Shown piece after piece: positions 51,950-61,116 of a stretch of DNA of 64,000 nt. Position 1 is the stretch's first letter, and every line of letters begins with the position of its first letter. A program made the translations under genes and the position numbers. The stretch spans positions 1 through 64,000 of the forward strand of contig JAJFGS010000003.1 in the NCBI GenBank assembly GCA_021775995.1, in the 5' to 3' direction. The notes under the pieces were generated by a model. It saw only the letters and a program-made list of their open reading frames with translations. It made no database searches and had not been told where the DNA came from. The DNA is from Alphaproteobacteria bacterium. Its GTDB lineage: Bacteria; Pseudomonadota; Alphaproteobacteria; Micavibrionales; Micavibrionaceae.

Positions 51950-52017
51950 AGTCAAAGATGTTATAGTCTGTAATTATATAACGCAATATGGCACTTAAAT
52001 TTTAAGCATAGATCTCA

Positions 52018-55000
52018 ATGGTAAAAAACATATCTAATTATTTAACAATATCCGAGGAAGAGGCGGTTGAGGAGCTTTTAACCGCTCTTCAATGGAGTGA
52101 TGATTTGTCACGCGATACCCAAGATTATGCCGTTGATCTTATAAAGCGTATTCGTAAAACGCGCCGTAAGCCAGGCAGTTTAGAATCCTTTTTTCAAGAA
52201 TATGGGCTAAATACTCAAGAAGGGTTGTCTTTAATGAGTATGGCAGAAGCGTTATTACGTATTCCTGATCCGCAAACGGCTAGTGCGTTGATAAAAGATA
52301 AGGTAGCAGGAACGAATTGGCTTAAAAGTGCTGGCAGTGCTGATAAAAGCTGGATGACCAAAGCCGCTGGTCTGGGGTTAAAATTATCTAGTGGTACAAT
52401 GAATGGTTTGTTCTCAAAATTAGGGGAACCTGTTATCCGTGAAGCCATGTTCAAAGCCATGAAGATTTTGGGTAAGCAATTTGTTGTTGGTGAAACTTTA
52501 AGTGGGGCGGCTACCAACGCAAAAAAATGGGAAGAAAAAGGTTTTCGTTTTTCTTATGACATGCTGGGTGAGGGAGCGCGTACTGAAGCACAAGCTAGAC
52601 ATTATTTTGAAGCCTATAGCGGGGCGTTGCATGATATTGCGGATCAAGACCAAAAAAATAAAAAGCTAAGATCTGGGATTTCAGTTAAATTAACGGCACT
52701 TCATCCAAGATGTGAATTTTCTCAAAAAGAAAAATCAGTACCTATTATCACCCAAAGGTTATTAGAGCTTTGTAAAATTGCTGCAAAATATGATATTCAA
52801 CTGACTGTTGATGCTGAAGAGGTGGCGCGTCTTTTTCCATCTTTGGAAATTATCGAAAATATTTGTAATCAGAAAGACTTAAAAAAATGGCAAGGATTTG
52901 GTGTGGCGGTTCAAGCTTATCAAAAAGGTGCGCCAGCTATTTTAGATCATATGATAGCGCTGGCAAATCAATATGATCGTAAAATTCAAATACGCCTTGT
53001 AAAGGGAGCTTATTGGGATACTGAAATTAAGCATGCTCAAATTGAGGGGTTAAAGGACTATCCAGTTTATACGCGTAAATCAAATACAGACCTTTCTTAT
53101 ATTCGCTGTGCTCAAAAATTGTTACGCAATCGTGATGTCTTATATCCTATGTTTGGTACGCATAATGCGCATACAGTGGCGGCTATTATAAAAATGGCTG
53201 GTGATGATGTTGGAAGTTATGAATTTCAAAAATTATATGGCATGGGAGATGCACTTTATAATCAAATTATAATAGATCATAAAGTAACAGTGAGTGTTTA
53301 TGCTCCCGTTGGTCCGTATGAGGAGTTGTTACCGTACCTTGTTCGTCGAATGCTTGAAAATGGTGCAAACTCTTCTTTTGTTAATCAAATATATGATAAA
53401 AAATATAAGCCGGTGGTAATTGCGATTGACCCTGTTCTAAAAGCCAAAGAAAATGATTTAAAACACCATCCTAAAATTCCATTACCAATAAATATTTATG
53501 GAGAGTTTCGAAAAAATTCGATCGGATTGAATTTTAATGATCCTAAAGAAATAGAAAATTTAAAAAAAGAAATTCATCACAATTTTGCCGCGAAGCATTA
53601 TCAGGCTGCTCCGATGATTAAAGGCAAGATGGTGAAAAAAAGACCCTCTAATAGTATAATTAATCCTGCTTTTCAGGGTGATCAGGTCGGAGATGTCGTT
53701 TTTTCTACGAGTGATCTGATTGAAACGGCATTTGCATCTGCTCGTATAGGGCAACAAATTTGGTCACAGACTTCAGTACATCAACGTGCTCAAGCGCTTG
53801 AAAAAATTGCTGATTTGTTAGAAGAAAATAAAACAGAGCTGATGTCATTATGTGTCCGTGAAGGGGGGCGTACGTTGAAGGATGCGCATGATGAGGTGCG
53901 AGAAGCTGTCGATTTTTGTCGTTATTATGCTTTGCATGGTCGTCGTGATTTCGTTGAAGGAGGGCGAAGTCTAAAAAGCCCAACGGGTGAAACAAATATT
54001 TATACGCTGGAATCACGTGGAATTGTTGTTTGTATCAGCCCTTGGAATTTTCCTATAGCAATATATCTAGGTCAAATTGTTGCAGCTTTAATGGCTGGGA
54101 ATGCCGTGATTGCAAAACCTGCTGAACAGACAAGTTTAACGGGGTTTTATATTGCTAATATTATTTTAAAGGCTGGTATACCACCAGAGGTTTTTACTTT
54201 TTTATCTGGTGATGGAGAGTTTGGAGCAACATTAGTAGAACATCCAGATATTGCTGTTGTTGCCTTTACTGGCTCTACAGTTGCGGCACAATCTATTAAT
54301 CATTCACTGACTAAAAGAGAGGGAGAAATTGCAAAATTGATCGCTGAAACAGGTGGGCAAAACGCTATGATTGTTGATTCTTCTGCACTAACAGAGCAAG
54401 TGATTGACGATGTCGTTCATAGTGCTTTTGGTTCTGCTGGACAACGATGCTCAGCTTGCCGGATTTTATATATTCAAGAAGATGTTTTTGATAAAATAAT
54501 TTTAATGCTTCAAGGGGCAATGCAAGAACTAAGTGTTGGAAACCCAATTGATATTTCAACAGATATAAACCCGCTCATTGATGAGACGGCATTAATGCAT
54601 ATGCAACATCATAAAACTAAATTAACGGGGATGGGACAAAAAATTGCTGAAACACCTATAAGTGAAGATGTTATTACACAAGGTCATTATTTTGCACCAC
54701 TAGCTTATCAAATTGAAGGAATTAAATTTTTAGAAGGAGAAGTTTTTGGTCCTATACTCCATGTCATTCCCTTTAAGGTAGATGAGGTTGATAGTGTAAT
54801 AGATGATATTAATAATATTGGTTATGGCCTAACATTTGGTATTCATAGTCGAATTCAAAGCTTTATAACTAAAGTGACCAGTCGTATACAATGCGGTAAT
54901 GTTTACATTAATCGTGGTACAATTGGTGCGGTTGTTGGTGTTCAACCTTTCGGTGGTCGCGGGCTATCTGGTACAGGGCCAAAGGCAGGTGGTCCACAAT

Positions 55001-55092
55001 ATCTCCACGCTTTTGCAACTGAAAAAGTAATTAGTACGGATACAACAGCTGCGGGTGGTAATGCTTCGCTGGTTATGCTAAACGAAGAATAA
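52018..55092 (+). CDS. putA: Bifunctional proline dehydrogenase / P5C dehydrogenase PutA
   Basis: Oxidises proline to glutamate in two steps, with FAD in the first half and NAD in the second. The PRODH barrel (about 140-470) has the segments DAEEVARLFPS, RLVKGAYWDTEIKHAQIEG and FGTHNAHTV. The ALDH domain (about 545-1005) has the general base Glu in AETGGQNA and the nucleophile Cys811 in GQRCSAC. 1024 residues is the minimal type, without the DNA-binding ribbon-helix-helix or the C-terminal ALDH-like tail, so it is probably not its own repressor. Confidence 0.95.
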   Translation: MVKNISNYLTISEEEAVEELLTALQWSDDLSRDTQDYAVDLIKRIRKTRRKPGSLESFFQEYGLNTQEGLSLMSMAEALLRIPDPQTASALIKDKVAGTNWLKSAGSADKSWMTKAAGLGLKLSSGTMNGLFSKLGEPVIREAMFKAMKILGKQFVVGETLSGAATNAKKWEEKGFRFSYDMLGEGARTEAQARHYFEAYSGALHDIADQDQKNKKLRSGISVKLTALHPRCEFSQKEKSVPIITQRLLELCKIAAKYDIQLTVDAEEVARLFPSLEIIENICNQKDLKKWQGFGVAVQAYQKGAPAILDHMIALANQYDRKIQIRLVKGAYWDTEIKHAQIEGLKDYPVYTRKSNTDLSYIRCAQKLLRNRDVLYPMFGTHNAHTVAAIIKMAGDDVGSYEFQKLYGMGDALYNQIIIDHKVTVSVYAPVGPYEELLPYLVRRMLENGANSSFVNQIYDKKYKPVVIAIDPVLKAKENDLKHHPKIPLPINIYGEFRKNSIGLNFNDPKEIENLKKEIHHNFAAKHYQAAPMIKGKMVKKRPSNSIINPAFQGDQVGDVVFSTSDLIETAFASARIGQQIWSQTSVHQRAQALEKIADLLEENKTELMSLCVREGGRTLKDAHDEVREAVDFCRYYALHGRRDFVEGGRSLKSPTGETNIYTLESRGIVVCISPWNFPIAIYLGQIVAALMAGNAVIAKPAEQTSLTGFYIANIILKAGIPPEVFTFLSGDGEFGATLVEHPDIAVVAFTGSTVAAQSINHSLTKREGEIAKLIAETGGQNAMIVDSSALTEQVIDDVVHSAFGSAGQRCSACRILYIQEDVFDKIILMLQGAMQELSVGNPIDISTDINPLIDETALMHMQHHKTKLTGMGQKIAETPISEDVITQGHYFAPLAYQIEGIKFLEGEVFGPILHVIPFKVDEVDSVIDDINNIGYGLTFGIHSRIQSFITKVTSRIQCGNVYINRGTIGAVVGVQPFGGRGLSGTGPKAGGPQYLHAFATEKVISTDTTAAGGNASLVMLNEE

Positions 55093-55116
55093 ATTTATAA
55101 ACAAAAGAGGTAAGTG

Positions 55117-56415
55117 ATGAATATTCTTCTTATTGGGTCAGGCGGTCGTGAACATGCATTGGCGTGGAAATTGAATCAATCACCAAAATGCAAAAAACTT
55201 TTTTGTGCGCCAGGGAATGCAGGTATTGCCGATGTGGCAAGTTGTATTGATATTGCTATGGACGATACTCAAAATATTATAAAATTTTGTAAAGAAAATG
55301 ATATTAATTTTGTTGTTGTTGGTCCAGAACAGCCGTTGGTTGAAGGTTTGGCAAGTGCGTTGCGGGCTGAAAATATTTCTGTTTTTGGTCCAAATACAGA
55401 TGCTGCGCAACTTGAAGGCTCCAAAGGTTTTATGAAGGATTTCTTTGCGCGTCATAATATTCCAACAGCAGCTTATGCGCGTTTTAAATCTATTGATAAA
55501 GCAGTAGCTTATATTAAAGAGAAAGGCGCACCGATTGTGATTAAAACGGACGGCCTTGCTGCGGGTAAGGGCGTGATTATCGCGATGACTGAGGAGGAGG
55601 CGATTGAAGCCGCTACTAATATGCTCTCTGGTGAAGCTTTTGGTGATGCAGGAATGGAGCTGGTTATTGAAGAGTTTATGGAAGGGGAAGAGATTAGCTA
55701 TTTTGCTTTGGCAGATGGTGAAACATATTTGCCGCTGACTTCTGCACAAGATCATAAACGCGTTGGTGATGGTGATACAGGTCTGAACACAGGCGGGATG
55801 GGTGCGTATTCTCCGTTTCACCAGATGACAGATAAACTAGAACAAAAAATATTATCCCGCATTATTGAACCGACTGTTGAAGGTATGAAAAAAGATGGCA
55901 CACCTTTTCAAGGCGTGCTGTATGCGGGATTGATGATTGTAAATGGTGAACCGCGAATGATTGAATATAATATTCGTTTTGGTGATCCTGAATGTCAACC
56001 TATGATGATGCGTTTAAAAAGTGATCTTGTTGATCTATTGCTCGCAACAGATAATGGAACATTGGCGGAGTATAAAGATAAAGTTAAATGGAGTGATGAG
56101 GCTACATTATGTGTTGTCATGGCTGCCAATGGGTATCCAGGTTCTTACGAAAAAGGGACGGAAATTAAAAACACAGAGGCGTTAAACGATATGGATGGCG
56201 TTAAGCTTTTTCATGCAGGAACAATGCGTGATAATAGTAAGGCTTTGGTCAGTAGTGGTGGTCGTGTTTTAGGGGTTGTTGGTATTGGTGACACAATTGA
56301 ACAGGCACAACAGGTGGCCTATAAAGGCGTTGATAAAATAGATTGGCCAGATGGGTTTTGTCGTCGTGATATTGGATGGCGTGCCATTGCAGCACAAAAA
56401 GAAAAAGCAGCTTAA
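55117..56415 (+). CDS. purD: Phosphoribosylamine-glycine ligase
   Basis: ATP-grasp enzyme for the second step of purine synthesis. MNILLIGSGGREHALAWKL at the start, VVGPEQPLVEGL, IKTDGLAAGKGV and the family signature RFGDPECQ are present. 432 residues is normal. The ATG at 55117, six bases after AGAGG, is preferred to the GTG just before it. Its stop overlaps the convergent tadA stop by four bases. It follows putA with a 24-base gap. Confidence 0.96.
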   Translation: MNILLIGSGGREHALAWKLNQSPKCKKLFCAPGNAGIADVASCIDIAMDDTQNIIKFCKENDINFVVVGPEQPLVEGLASALRAENISVFGPNTDAAQLEGSKGFMKDFFARHNIPTAAYARFKSIDKAVAYIKEKGAPIVIKTDGLAAGKGVIIAMTEEEAIEAATNMLSGEAFGDAGMELVIEEFMEGEEISYFALADGETYLPLTSAQDHKRVGDGDTGLNTGGMGAYSPFHQMTDKLEQKILSRIIEPTVEGMKKDGTPFQGVLYAGLMIVNGEPRMIEYNIRFGDPECQPMMMRLKSDLVDLLLATDNGTLAEYKDKVKWSDEATLCVVMAANGYPGSYEKGTEIKNTEALNDMDGVKLFHAGTMRDNSKALVSSGGRVLGVVGIGDTIEQAQQVAYKGVDKIDWPDGFCRRDIGWRAIAAQKEKAA

Positions 56416-56876
56416 CCACGCTTAGTCTTAAAATAATCTTTTAGAATCTGTCCGCATTCATCGGCCATAACATTATGGACAATTTCTATCTTATGGTGAC
56501 AAGTGGGTTGGTCAAAAAATTTAGCACCATGGCAAACACCGCCTCCTTTTTCATCTGGCGCACCAATGACTAGTTTTCTGATACGGGCAAAGCCAATTGC
56601 TGCTGTGCACATAGTGCAAGGCTCTAATGTGACGTACAAATCATAATCAGGAATACGTTGGCTTTTTCTCTCGTTACATAACTCACGAATTGTAAGAATT
56701 TCTGCGTGTGCAGTGGGGTCATGAAGTTCAATTGTACGATTACCATTTCTGGCAACGATTTTACCAGTTTCGTGATTCACCAAAACCGCGCCGATTGGAA
56801 CCTCGTCACGAGAGGCCGCCAAACGTGCCTCTTCCATTGCGGCTTGCATATATGTATGGTCATCTTGAAAATTCAT
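56412..56876 (-). CDS. tadA: tRNA-specific adenosine deaminase TadA
   Basis: Deaminates A34 to inosine in tRNA-Arg(ACG). The zinc site has THAHAEILTIRE (His and catalytic Glu) and PCTMC (two Cys). VPIGAVLVNHETG at about residues 25-35 is typical. 154 residues is normal. It is divergent from rluB with only 12 bases between the two start codons, a common alphaproteobacterial pairing; the rluB ribosome-binding site fills that gap. A nearby promoter must overlap coding sequence. Confidence 0.94.
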   Translation of the reverse strand: MNFQDDHTYMQAAMEEARLAASRDEVPIGAVLVNHETGKIVARNGNRTIELHDPTAHAEILTIRELCNERKSQRIPDYDLYVTLEPCTMCTAAIGFARIRKLVIGAPDEKGGGVCHGAKFFDQPTCHHKIEIVHNVMADECGQILKDYFKTKRG

Positions 56877-56888
56877 AAAGGGACGATA

Positions 56889-57644
56889 ATGGATAAAGAC
56901 ACGACAAGTAAAGGGTCTAATAAAGGTGAGCGTATTGCCAAGGTAATGGCGCGGGCTGGACTTTGTTCACGTCGTGATGCGGAGCGCTGGATTGACTCTG
57001 GACGCGTACAGCTTAATGGAGAAATATTGTCTAGCCCTGCTGTTGTTGTAACAGATGAGGATAAAATTATTGTTGATGGTAAGGCTTTGCCCAGTAAGGA
57101 AAGAACACGATTATTTCTATATCATAAACCAGCAGGTTTGGTGACGAGTAATAAGGATGAACAAGGACGTGATACTGTCTTTGATAAATTGCCAAAAGAG
57201 TTACCGCGTGTTGTGACGGTTGGTCGTTTAGATATCAATACAGAGGGGCTTCTTCTTTTGACCAATGATGGCGAATTGGCTCGTTATTTAGAGCTTCCGG
57301 CAACGGGATGGGTACGCAAATATCGTGTACGCGCATACGGACATACATCTCAAACACAGCTTGATAAATTGAAAAAAGGAATTGTTCATAATAAAATCAG
57401 ATATAAGGGAATTGAGGCAACGTTAGAAAAGCAGCAAGGCGATAATGTTTGGGTTGAGATTGCTCTGCAAGAGGGTAAAAATCGTGAAGTACGAAATGTA
57501 ATGGAGGCTATCGGCCTTAATGTAAACCGTCTCATTCGTATGTCTTATGGCCCTTTTTCTCTGGGTAAAATTGAGAAGGGTGGCATACTTGAAATTAAGC
57601 CCTTTGTCCTTAAAGACCAGCTAGCAGGATTTTTTAAAAAATGA
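56889..57644 (+). CDS. rluB: 23S rRNA pseudouridine synthase RluB-type
   Basis: Converts a uridine in 23S rRNA (position 2605 in E. coli) to pseudouridine. An S4 RNA-binding domain (about 14-75, ERIAKVMARAGLCSRRDAERWI) precedes the RsuA-family catalytic domain with VGRLDINTEGLLLLTNDG, holding the catalytic Asp, and EGKNREVRNVMEAIGL. The ATG at 56889, six bases after AAGGGA, is chosen; the frame stays open upstream through tadA but has no support there. 251 residues. RluE/RsuA assignment cannot be fully excluded. Confidence 0.92.
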   Translation: MDKDTTSKGSNKGERIAKVMARAGLCSRRDAERWIDSGRVQLNGEILSSPAVVVTDEDKIIVDGKALPSKERTRLFLYHKPAGLVTSNKDEQGRDTVFDKLPKELPRVVTVGRLDINTEGLLLLTNDGELARYLELPATGWVRKYRVRAYGHTSQTQLDKLKKGIVHNKIRYKGIEATLEKQQGDNVWVEIALQEGKNREVRNVMEAIGLNVNRLIRMSYGPFSLGKIEKGGILEIKPFVLKDQLAGFFKK

Positions 57645-58189
57645 GAATTAGTGGCGGAGTTCATAGAAGTCGTACGCTTTTTACACCTAAGAGTGATGCT
57701 GTACGTCCTACATCTGATAAAATTCGCCAAGCCGTTTTCAATATGCTGAATGCCCGTGGGTTGGTTGAGGGTGCTGTTGTTATTGATGCATTTTGCGGTA
57801 CAGGAGCCCTTGGTCTAGAAGCTCTTTCCCAAGGGGCCGCATACTGTACGTTTTTTGATAAAAATAAGTCGTCAATTGCCCTGTGTAGGCAAAATATAGA
57901 ATTATTAAAAGAAGAAGATCAAAGCCAAGTATATCTGCGAGATGCAACAAAAATGAAACCTCTGCCTGAGACTATTCAGCCAGCAACACTGATTTTTTTG
58001 GATCCACCTTATAGACAAGAGCTGATTTCGAAAGCAGTTGAATCACTCTATGAAAATGGATGGTTGTCTGATGAGGTTTATTTTGTCATTGAAACAGCAA
58101 AAGATGAAATAGTAAACTGTCCCCTAATTAATATACTACATGAGAAATTTTACGGCGACACTAAAATTATGCTTGGGGGTCTTAAATAA
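57641..58189 (+). CDS. rsmD: 16S rRNA (guanine966-N2)-methyltransferase RsmD
   Basis: SAM-dependent methyltransferase modifying G966 of 16S rRNA. MRISGGVHRSRTL and RPTSDKIRQAVFNML are family signatures; VIDAFCGTGALGLEALSQGA binds SAM and the catalytic motif is LDPPY. 182 residues. The start overlaps rluB by ATGA, so the two ribosome-modification genes are coupled. Confidence 0.95.
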   Translation: MRISGGVHRSRTLFTPKSDAVRPTSDKIRQAVFNMLNARGLVEGAVVIDAFCGTGALGLEALSQGAAYCTFFDKNKSSIALCRQNIELLKEEDQSQVYLRDATKMKPLPETIQPATLIFLDPPYRQELISKAVESLYENGWLSDEVYFVIETAKDEIVNCPLINILHEKFYGDTKIMLGGLK

Positions 58190-58330
58190 CAAAATGAGGA
58201 CTGCTCATTACAATGAATTTTAATGTTTCAAAGGATGCCGTCAGTAACCAAAAATTTAGGATATGGTAGAATATCATTTTTTCCGATATTGTAACTTTGT
58301 GAATTTTTGCGTGGAATAGAAGAAGATATC

Positions 58331-58534
58331 ATGATGGTTTATATATTCGCATTTTTTGGCTTCATGATAGGTTTCAGTATTGGTTTGGGAACGATTAATG
58401 TATTGCTTCGCCACCGATCCAATAATGAAATAGAAAAGGATAAATCTTTGCGCTGGTATGGCCTGATTGTTTGGATTTTTGGGCTAATAGGCGGCGTCAT
58501 TGGTATTTTAATATATAATCATAATTTTTTATAA
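58331..58534 (+). CDS. Small two-helix membrane protein, unknown
   Basis: 67 residues from the ATG at 58331 (58334 also possible); an in-frame TTG at 58307 is rejected. Two hydrophobic helices (about 3-25 and 44-63) flank a polar loop with RHRSNNEIEKDKSLRWYG. Both ends would be on the same side. It lies 16 bases before yceI and probably shares its transcript. No family is recognised. Confidence 0.6.
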   Translation: MMVYIFAFFGFMIGFSIGLGTINVLLRHRSNNEIEKDKSLRWYGLIVWIFGLIGGVIGILIYNHNFL

Positions 58535-58550
58535 AACCGAGGGAATAAAA

Positions 58551-59144
58551 ATGAAATTTTTAACTTTGCTTATAGCTTCTATGTTGATGATGGCTAGTTC
58601 AGCGAAAGCTGAAATTGAAATCTATGGCTTCGATAAAGTTCATACACAAATTATATTTTTTGTTAGTCATTTAGGCTTTTCAATTTCTGAAGGAGAATTT
58701 CATGATTTTGATGGGACAATTGAATTTAATCGTCACGAGCCTGAAAAATCAAAAGTTGAGGTCGTTATCCAAACTTCGAGTATTGATATGGATGATCAAA
58801 AATGGGATGACCATATGAAGAATGAAGATTTTTTCAATGTTGAAAAATTTCCGACCATGACATTTAAAAGTACAGGCGTAGAAGTGACGGGAGAAAAAAC
58901 AGCAAAAATTACAGGTAACCTAACAATTTTGGAAACTACAAAACCTGTTGTGTTAGATGCCACTTTTATTAATGCGGGAAAGCATCCTTTCGGTGAAAAA
59001 TACGCTGCTGGGTTTTCGGCGACAACAAAAATTAAACGTTCTGATTTTGGAATGAATTACGGCTTACCTAATATTGGGGATGATGTAGATATTCGTATAG
59101 AAGTTGAAGCAATTCGTCGGAATGGCGAGGTCGTTAATAATTAA
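58551..59144 (+). CDS. yceI: YceI-family periplasmic lipid-binding protein
   Basis: Lipocalin-like periplasmic protein that binds polyisoprenoids. A signal peptide (MKFLTLLIASMLMMASSAKA) precedes the YceI barrel: KVHTQIIFFVSHLGFSISEGEF, SSIDMDDQKWDDHMKNEDFFNVEKFPTMTFKS and the C-terminal DFGMNYGLPNIGDDVDI. 197 residues. Its last stop base is the first base of the next start codon, so it is tightly coupled to the cytochrome b561-YceI gene. Confidence 0.93.
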   Translation: MKFLTLLIASMLMMASSAKAEIEIYGFDKVHTQIIFFVSHLGFSISEGEFHDFDGTIEFNRHEPEKSKVEVVIQTSSIDMDDQKWDDHMKNEDFFNVEKFPTMTFKSTGVEVTGEKTAKITGNLTILETTKPVVLDATFINAGKHPFGEKYAAGFSATTKIKRSDFGMNYGLPNIGDDVDIRIEVEAIRRNGEVVNN

Positions 59145-60352
59145 TGGCCTTTAAAAACACTAAAGATGCTTATGGCATTATTGCAAAAAATTTACACTGG
59201 ATTATAGCCTTTATCATCTTAACGCTCATTGTTGTTGGGTTTTATATGGGGGATATACCTTATAGCCCACAAAAACTTCAAGTTTACGCTCTTCATAAAT
59301 CTTTTGGCCTTTTGGTGTTATGGCTTGCAGGTTTGCGAATATTATGGCGGTTTTATACAAAGCTTCCACAAGCGTTGGAAAGCCATCAGAATTGGGAAAA
59401 AATTCTTGCTAGAATAGTGCATGTACTTTTATATTTTTCTATGTTTGGCATGCCTTTGTCAGGCTGGTTGATGTCTTCGGCAGGGGAATATCCCGTACCA
59501 TTTTTTGGATTACAAATGCCAGATATTGCGCCTAAAAATGAAGAGCTTGCAAAGTTTGGTCATCAAGCCCACACAGTTATTGCTTACATGCTCATCGCCG
59601 CTATTGGATTGCATAGTTTGGGTGCTTTTAAACACCACATTATTGATGGTGATATAACTCTTAAACGTATGGTTCCCGTCTACGGCTATGTTATATGGCC
59701 TATTATTCTTATTATTATTTTAATTATATTTAGTTTAGGTGTTTTAAAGTTTGGTTTTTTGGCTGACAAAAAAGAACAAATTAAAACTTCTGAAGTAAAG
59801 CCTATAGAGGTAATAAATGTTTCCGACCCATATCAATGGAGCATTGTAAACGAACAAAGCGTAATAGAGTTCAGTAGTAGTGTTTATAAGAAAAATTTTA
59901 AAGGCAGTTTTTCTAATTTTAAGAGCACAATTATTTTTGATCCAGATGATATGACTGCGAGCAAAGCTGATATCGACATTAATTTAAAGAGCTTAAATAG
60001 CGGGGATGTTAAACGCGATTCTCAAATGTTGAGTTCTGAATGGTTTAATATTGCTGACCACCCTGTTGGTTATTTTAAAAGTGTAGAATTTCAACGTGGG
60101 GAAGAGGGGCGTTATATTGTTGTTGGCAATCTTACTCTTGCGGGAAAGACCATGCCTGTAACCATGCCTTTTACTCTGGATATTGTTGAAGGCGAAGAGG
60201 GTAAACGAGCTTATGTTCTGGGTGAGCTTGAAATTAATCGCCTAGATTTTGGTTTAGGTAAAGGAGAATGGGAATCGGCTGATTTAGTAGGACATAAAGT
60301 TGTCGTTAACATTCGTCTTGTGGCTGAAAATACGAAGAATTCCGCCAATTAA
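59144..60352 (+). CDS. Cytochrome b561-YceI fusion protein
   Basis: Di-heme membrane cytochrome b fused to a YceI barrel, 402 residues. The b561 domain (about 1-195) has four helices with candidate heme histidines in KNLHWIIAF, YALHKSFGLL, IVHVLLYFSM and GLHSLGAFKHH, and the family motif FGMPLSGWLMSS. A fifth helix (about 183-205) leads to the YceI domain (about 220-398), which would face the periplasm (SSEWFNIADHPVGYFKS, LDFGLGKGEW). The pairing with a free YceI suggests electron transfer to a quinone-type lipid ligand, which is inferred. Confidence 0.88.
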   Translation: MAFKNTKDAYGIIAKNLHWIIAFIILTLIVVGFYMGDIPYSPQKLQVYALHKSFGLLVLWLAGLRILWRFYTKLPQALESHQNWEKILARIVHVLLYFSMFGMPLSGWLMSSAGEYPVPFFGLQMPDIAPKNEELAKFGHQAHTVIAYMLIAAIGLHSLGAFKHHIIDGDITLKRMVPVYGYVIWPIILIIILIIFSLGVLKFGFLADKKEQIKTSEVKPIEVINVSDPYQWSIVNEQSVIEFSSSVYKKNFKGSFSNFKSTIIFDPDDMTASKADIDINLKSLNSGDVKRDSQMLSSEWFNIADHPVGYFKSVEFQRGEEGRYIVVGNLTLAGKTMPVTMPFTLDIVEGEEGKRAYVLGELEINRLDFGLGKGEWESADLVGHKVVVNIRLVAENTKNSAN

Positions 60353-60409
60353 TGTAACTACTACAAGGGGCTAGGCTTTAGCTTAAAATTAAGTTACACT
60401 GATTCCATA

Positions 60410-61078
60410 ATGAGAACGCTGTTTCATCTATGGTTGCACCCTTTTTCACGCAAAGTCCGCGTTACTTTGGCTGAAAAAAATTTAGCTTTTGAAGAAAAAA
60501 TCGAAAAAATTTGGGAACGCCGAACAGAATTTCTGGCTATGAATCCTGCGGGTGATGTTCCTGTTTTAATTGAACCTGATGGGACGACACTCGCTAATTC
60601 ACAAGTTATCTGTGAGTATTTAGAAGAAGTTTATCCTGAAAATAATTTACTGGGCTCTGATCCTATTCAACGCGCTGAAACAAGACGCTTGGTGGGGTGG
60701 TTTGACGTCAAATTTAACCGTGAAGTGTCAGATAATCTTTTGGGCGAAAAATTAATGAAGCCAATGCTAAAATTAGGGGAGCCGCACGCACCATCCATTC
60801 GCGCAGGAAATGCGAATATACATTACCATTTGGATTATATTGGTTTTTTAACTGAAAAAAGAAAATGGTTGGCAGGTGATAATTTTTCTTTAGCTGATAT
60901 TGCTGCTGCGGCACATTTATCAGCAATCGATTATATAGGCGATGTTCCTTGGGAAGAACATCAAAGTGCCGCAGATTGGTATGCTCGTGTAAAATCACGC
61001 CCTAGCTTTAAACCATTGCTTGAAGATAAAGTTCCTGGGTTTAAACCAGTAGAGCATTACGAAAACGTAGATTTTTAA
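60410..61078 (+). CDS. fzlA: FzlA-type glutathione S-transferase-like division protein
   Basis: 222 residues with an N-terminal thioredoxin-like GST domain (WLHPFSRKVRVTLAEKN, NPAGDVPVL, NSQVICEYLEE) and a helical C-terminal domain (LADIAAAAHLSAIDY). The conserved tail after LLEDKVPGFKPVEHYENVDF-type positions matches FzlA, an FtsZ-binding protein required for constriction in Caulobacter. FzlA lacks GST activity; this one may too, but the sequence does not show it. The start has no clear Shine-Dalgarno. An ordinary GST remains possible. Confidence 0.72.
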   Translation: MRTLFHLWLHPFSRKVRVTLAEKNLAFEEKIEKIWERRTEFLAMNPAGDVPVLIEPDGTTLANSQVICEYLEEVYPENNLLGSDPIQRAETRRLVGWFDVKFNREVSDNLLGEKLMKPMLKLGEPHAPSIRAGNANIHYHLDYIGFLTEKRKWLAGDNFSLADIAAAAHLSAIDYIGDVPWEEHQSAADWYARVKSRPSFKPLLEDKVPGFKPVEHYENVDF

Positions 61079-61116
61079 TATAAATTATAGATATAACTAT
61101 GAAGTGAATACCTAAT

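Noticed and set aside
55180-55821. Long minus-strand open frame of 213 codons inside purD
   Set aside because: Composition (His, Ile, Asn-rich) is that of an antisense frame of purD; no start signal and no domain.
56706-56888. Upstream extension of rluB into tadA
   Set aside because: It is antisense to the conserved TadA zinc site; the ATG at 56889 has a good AAGGGA and gives the normal RluB start.
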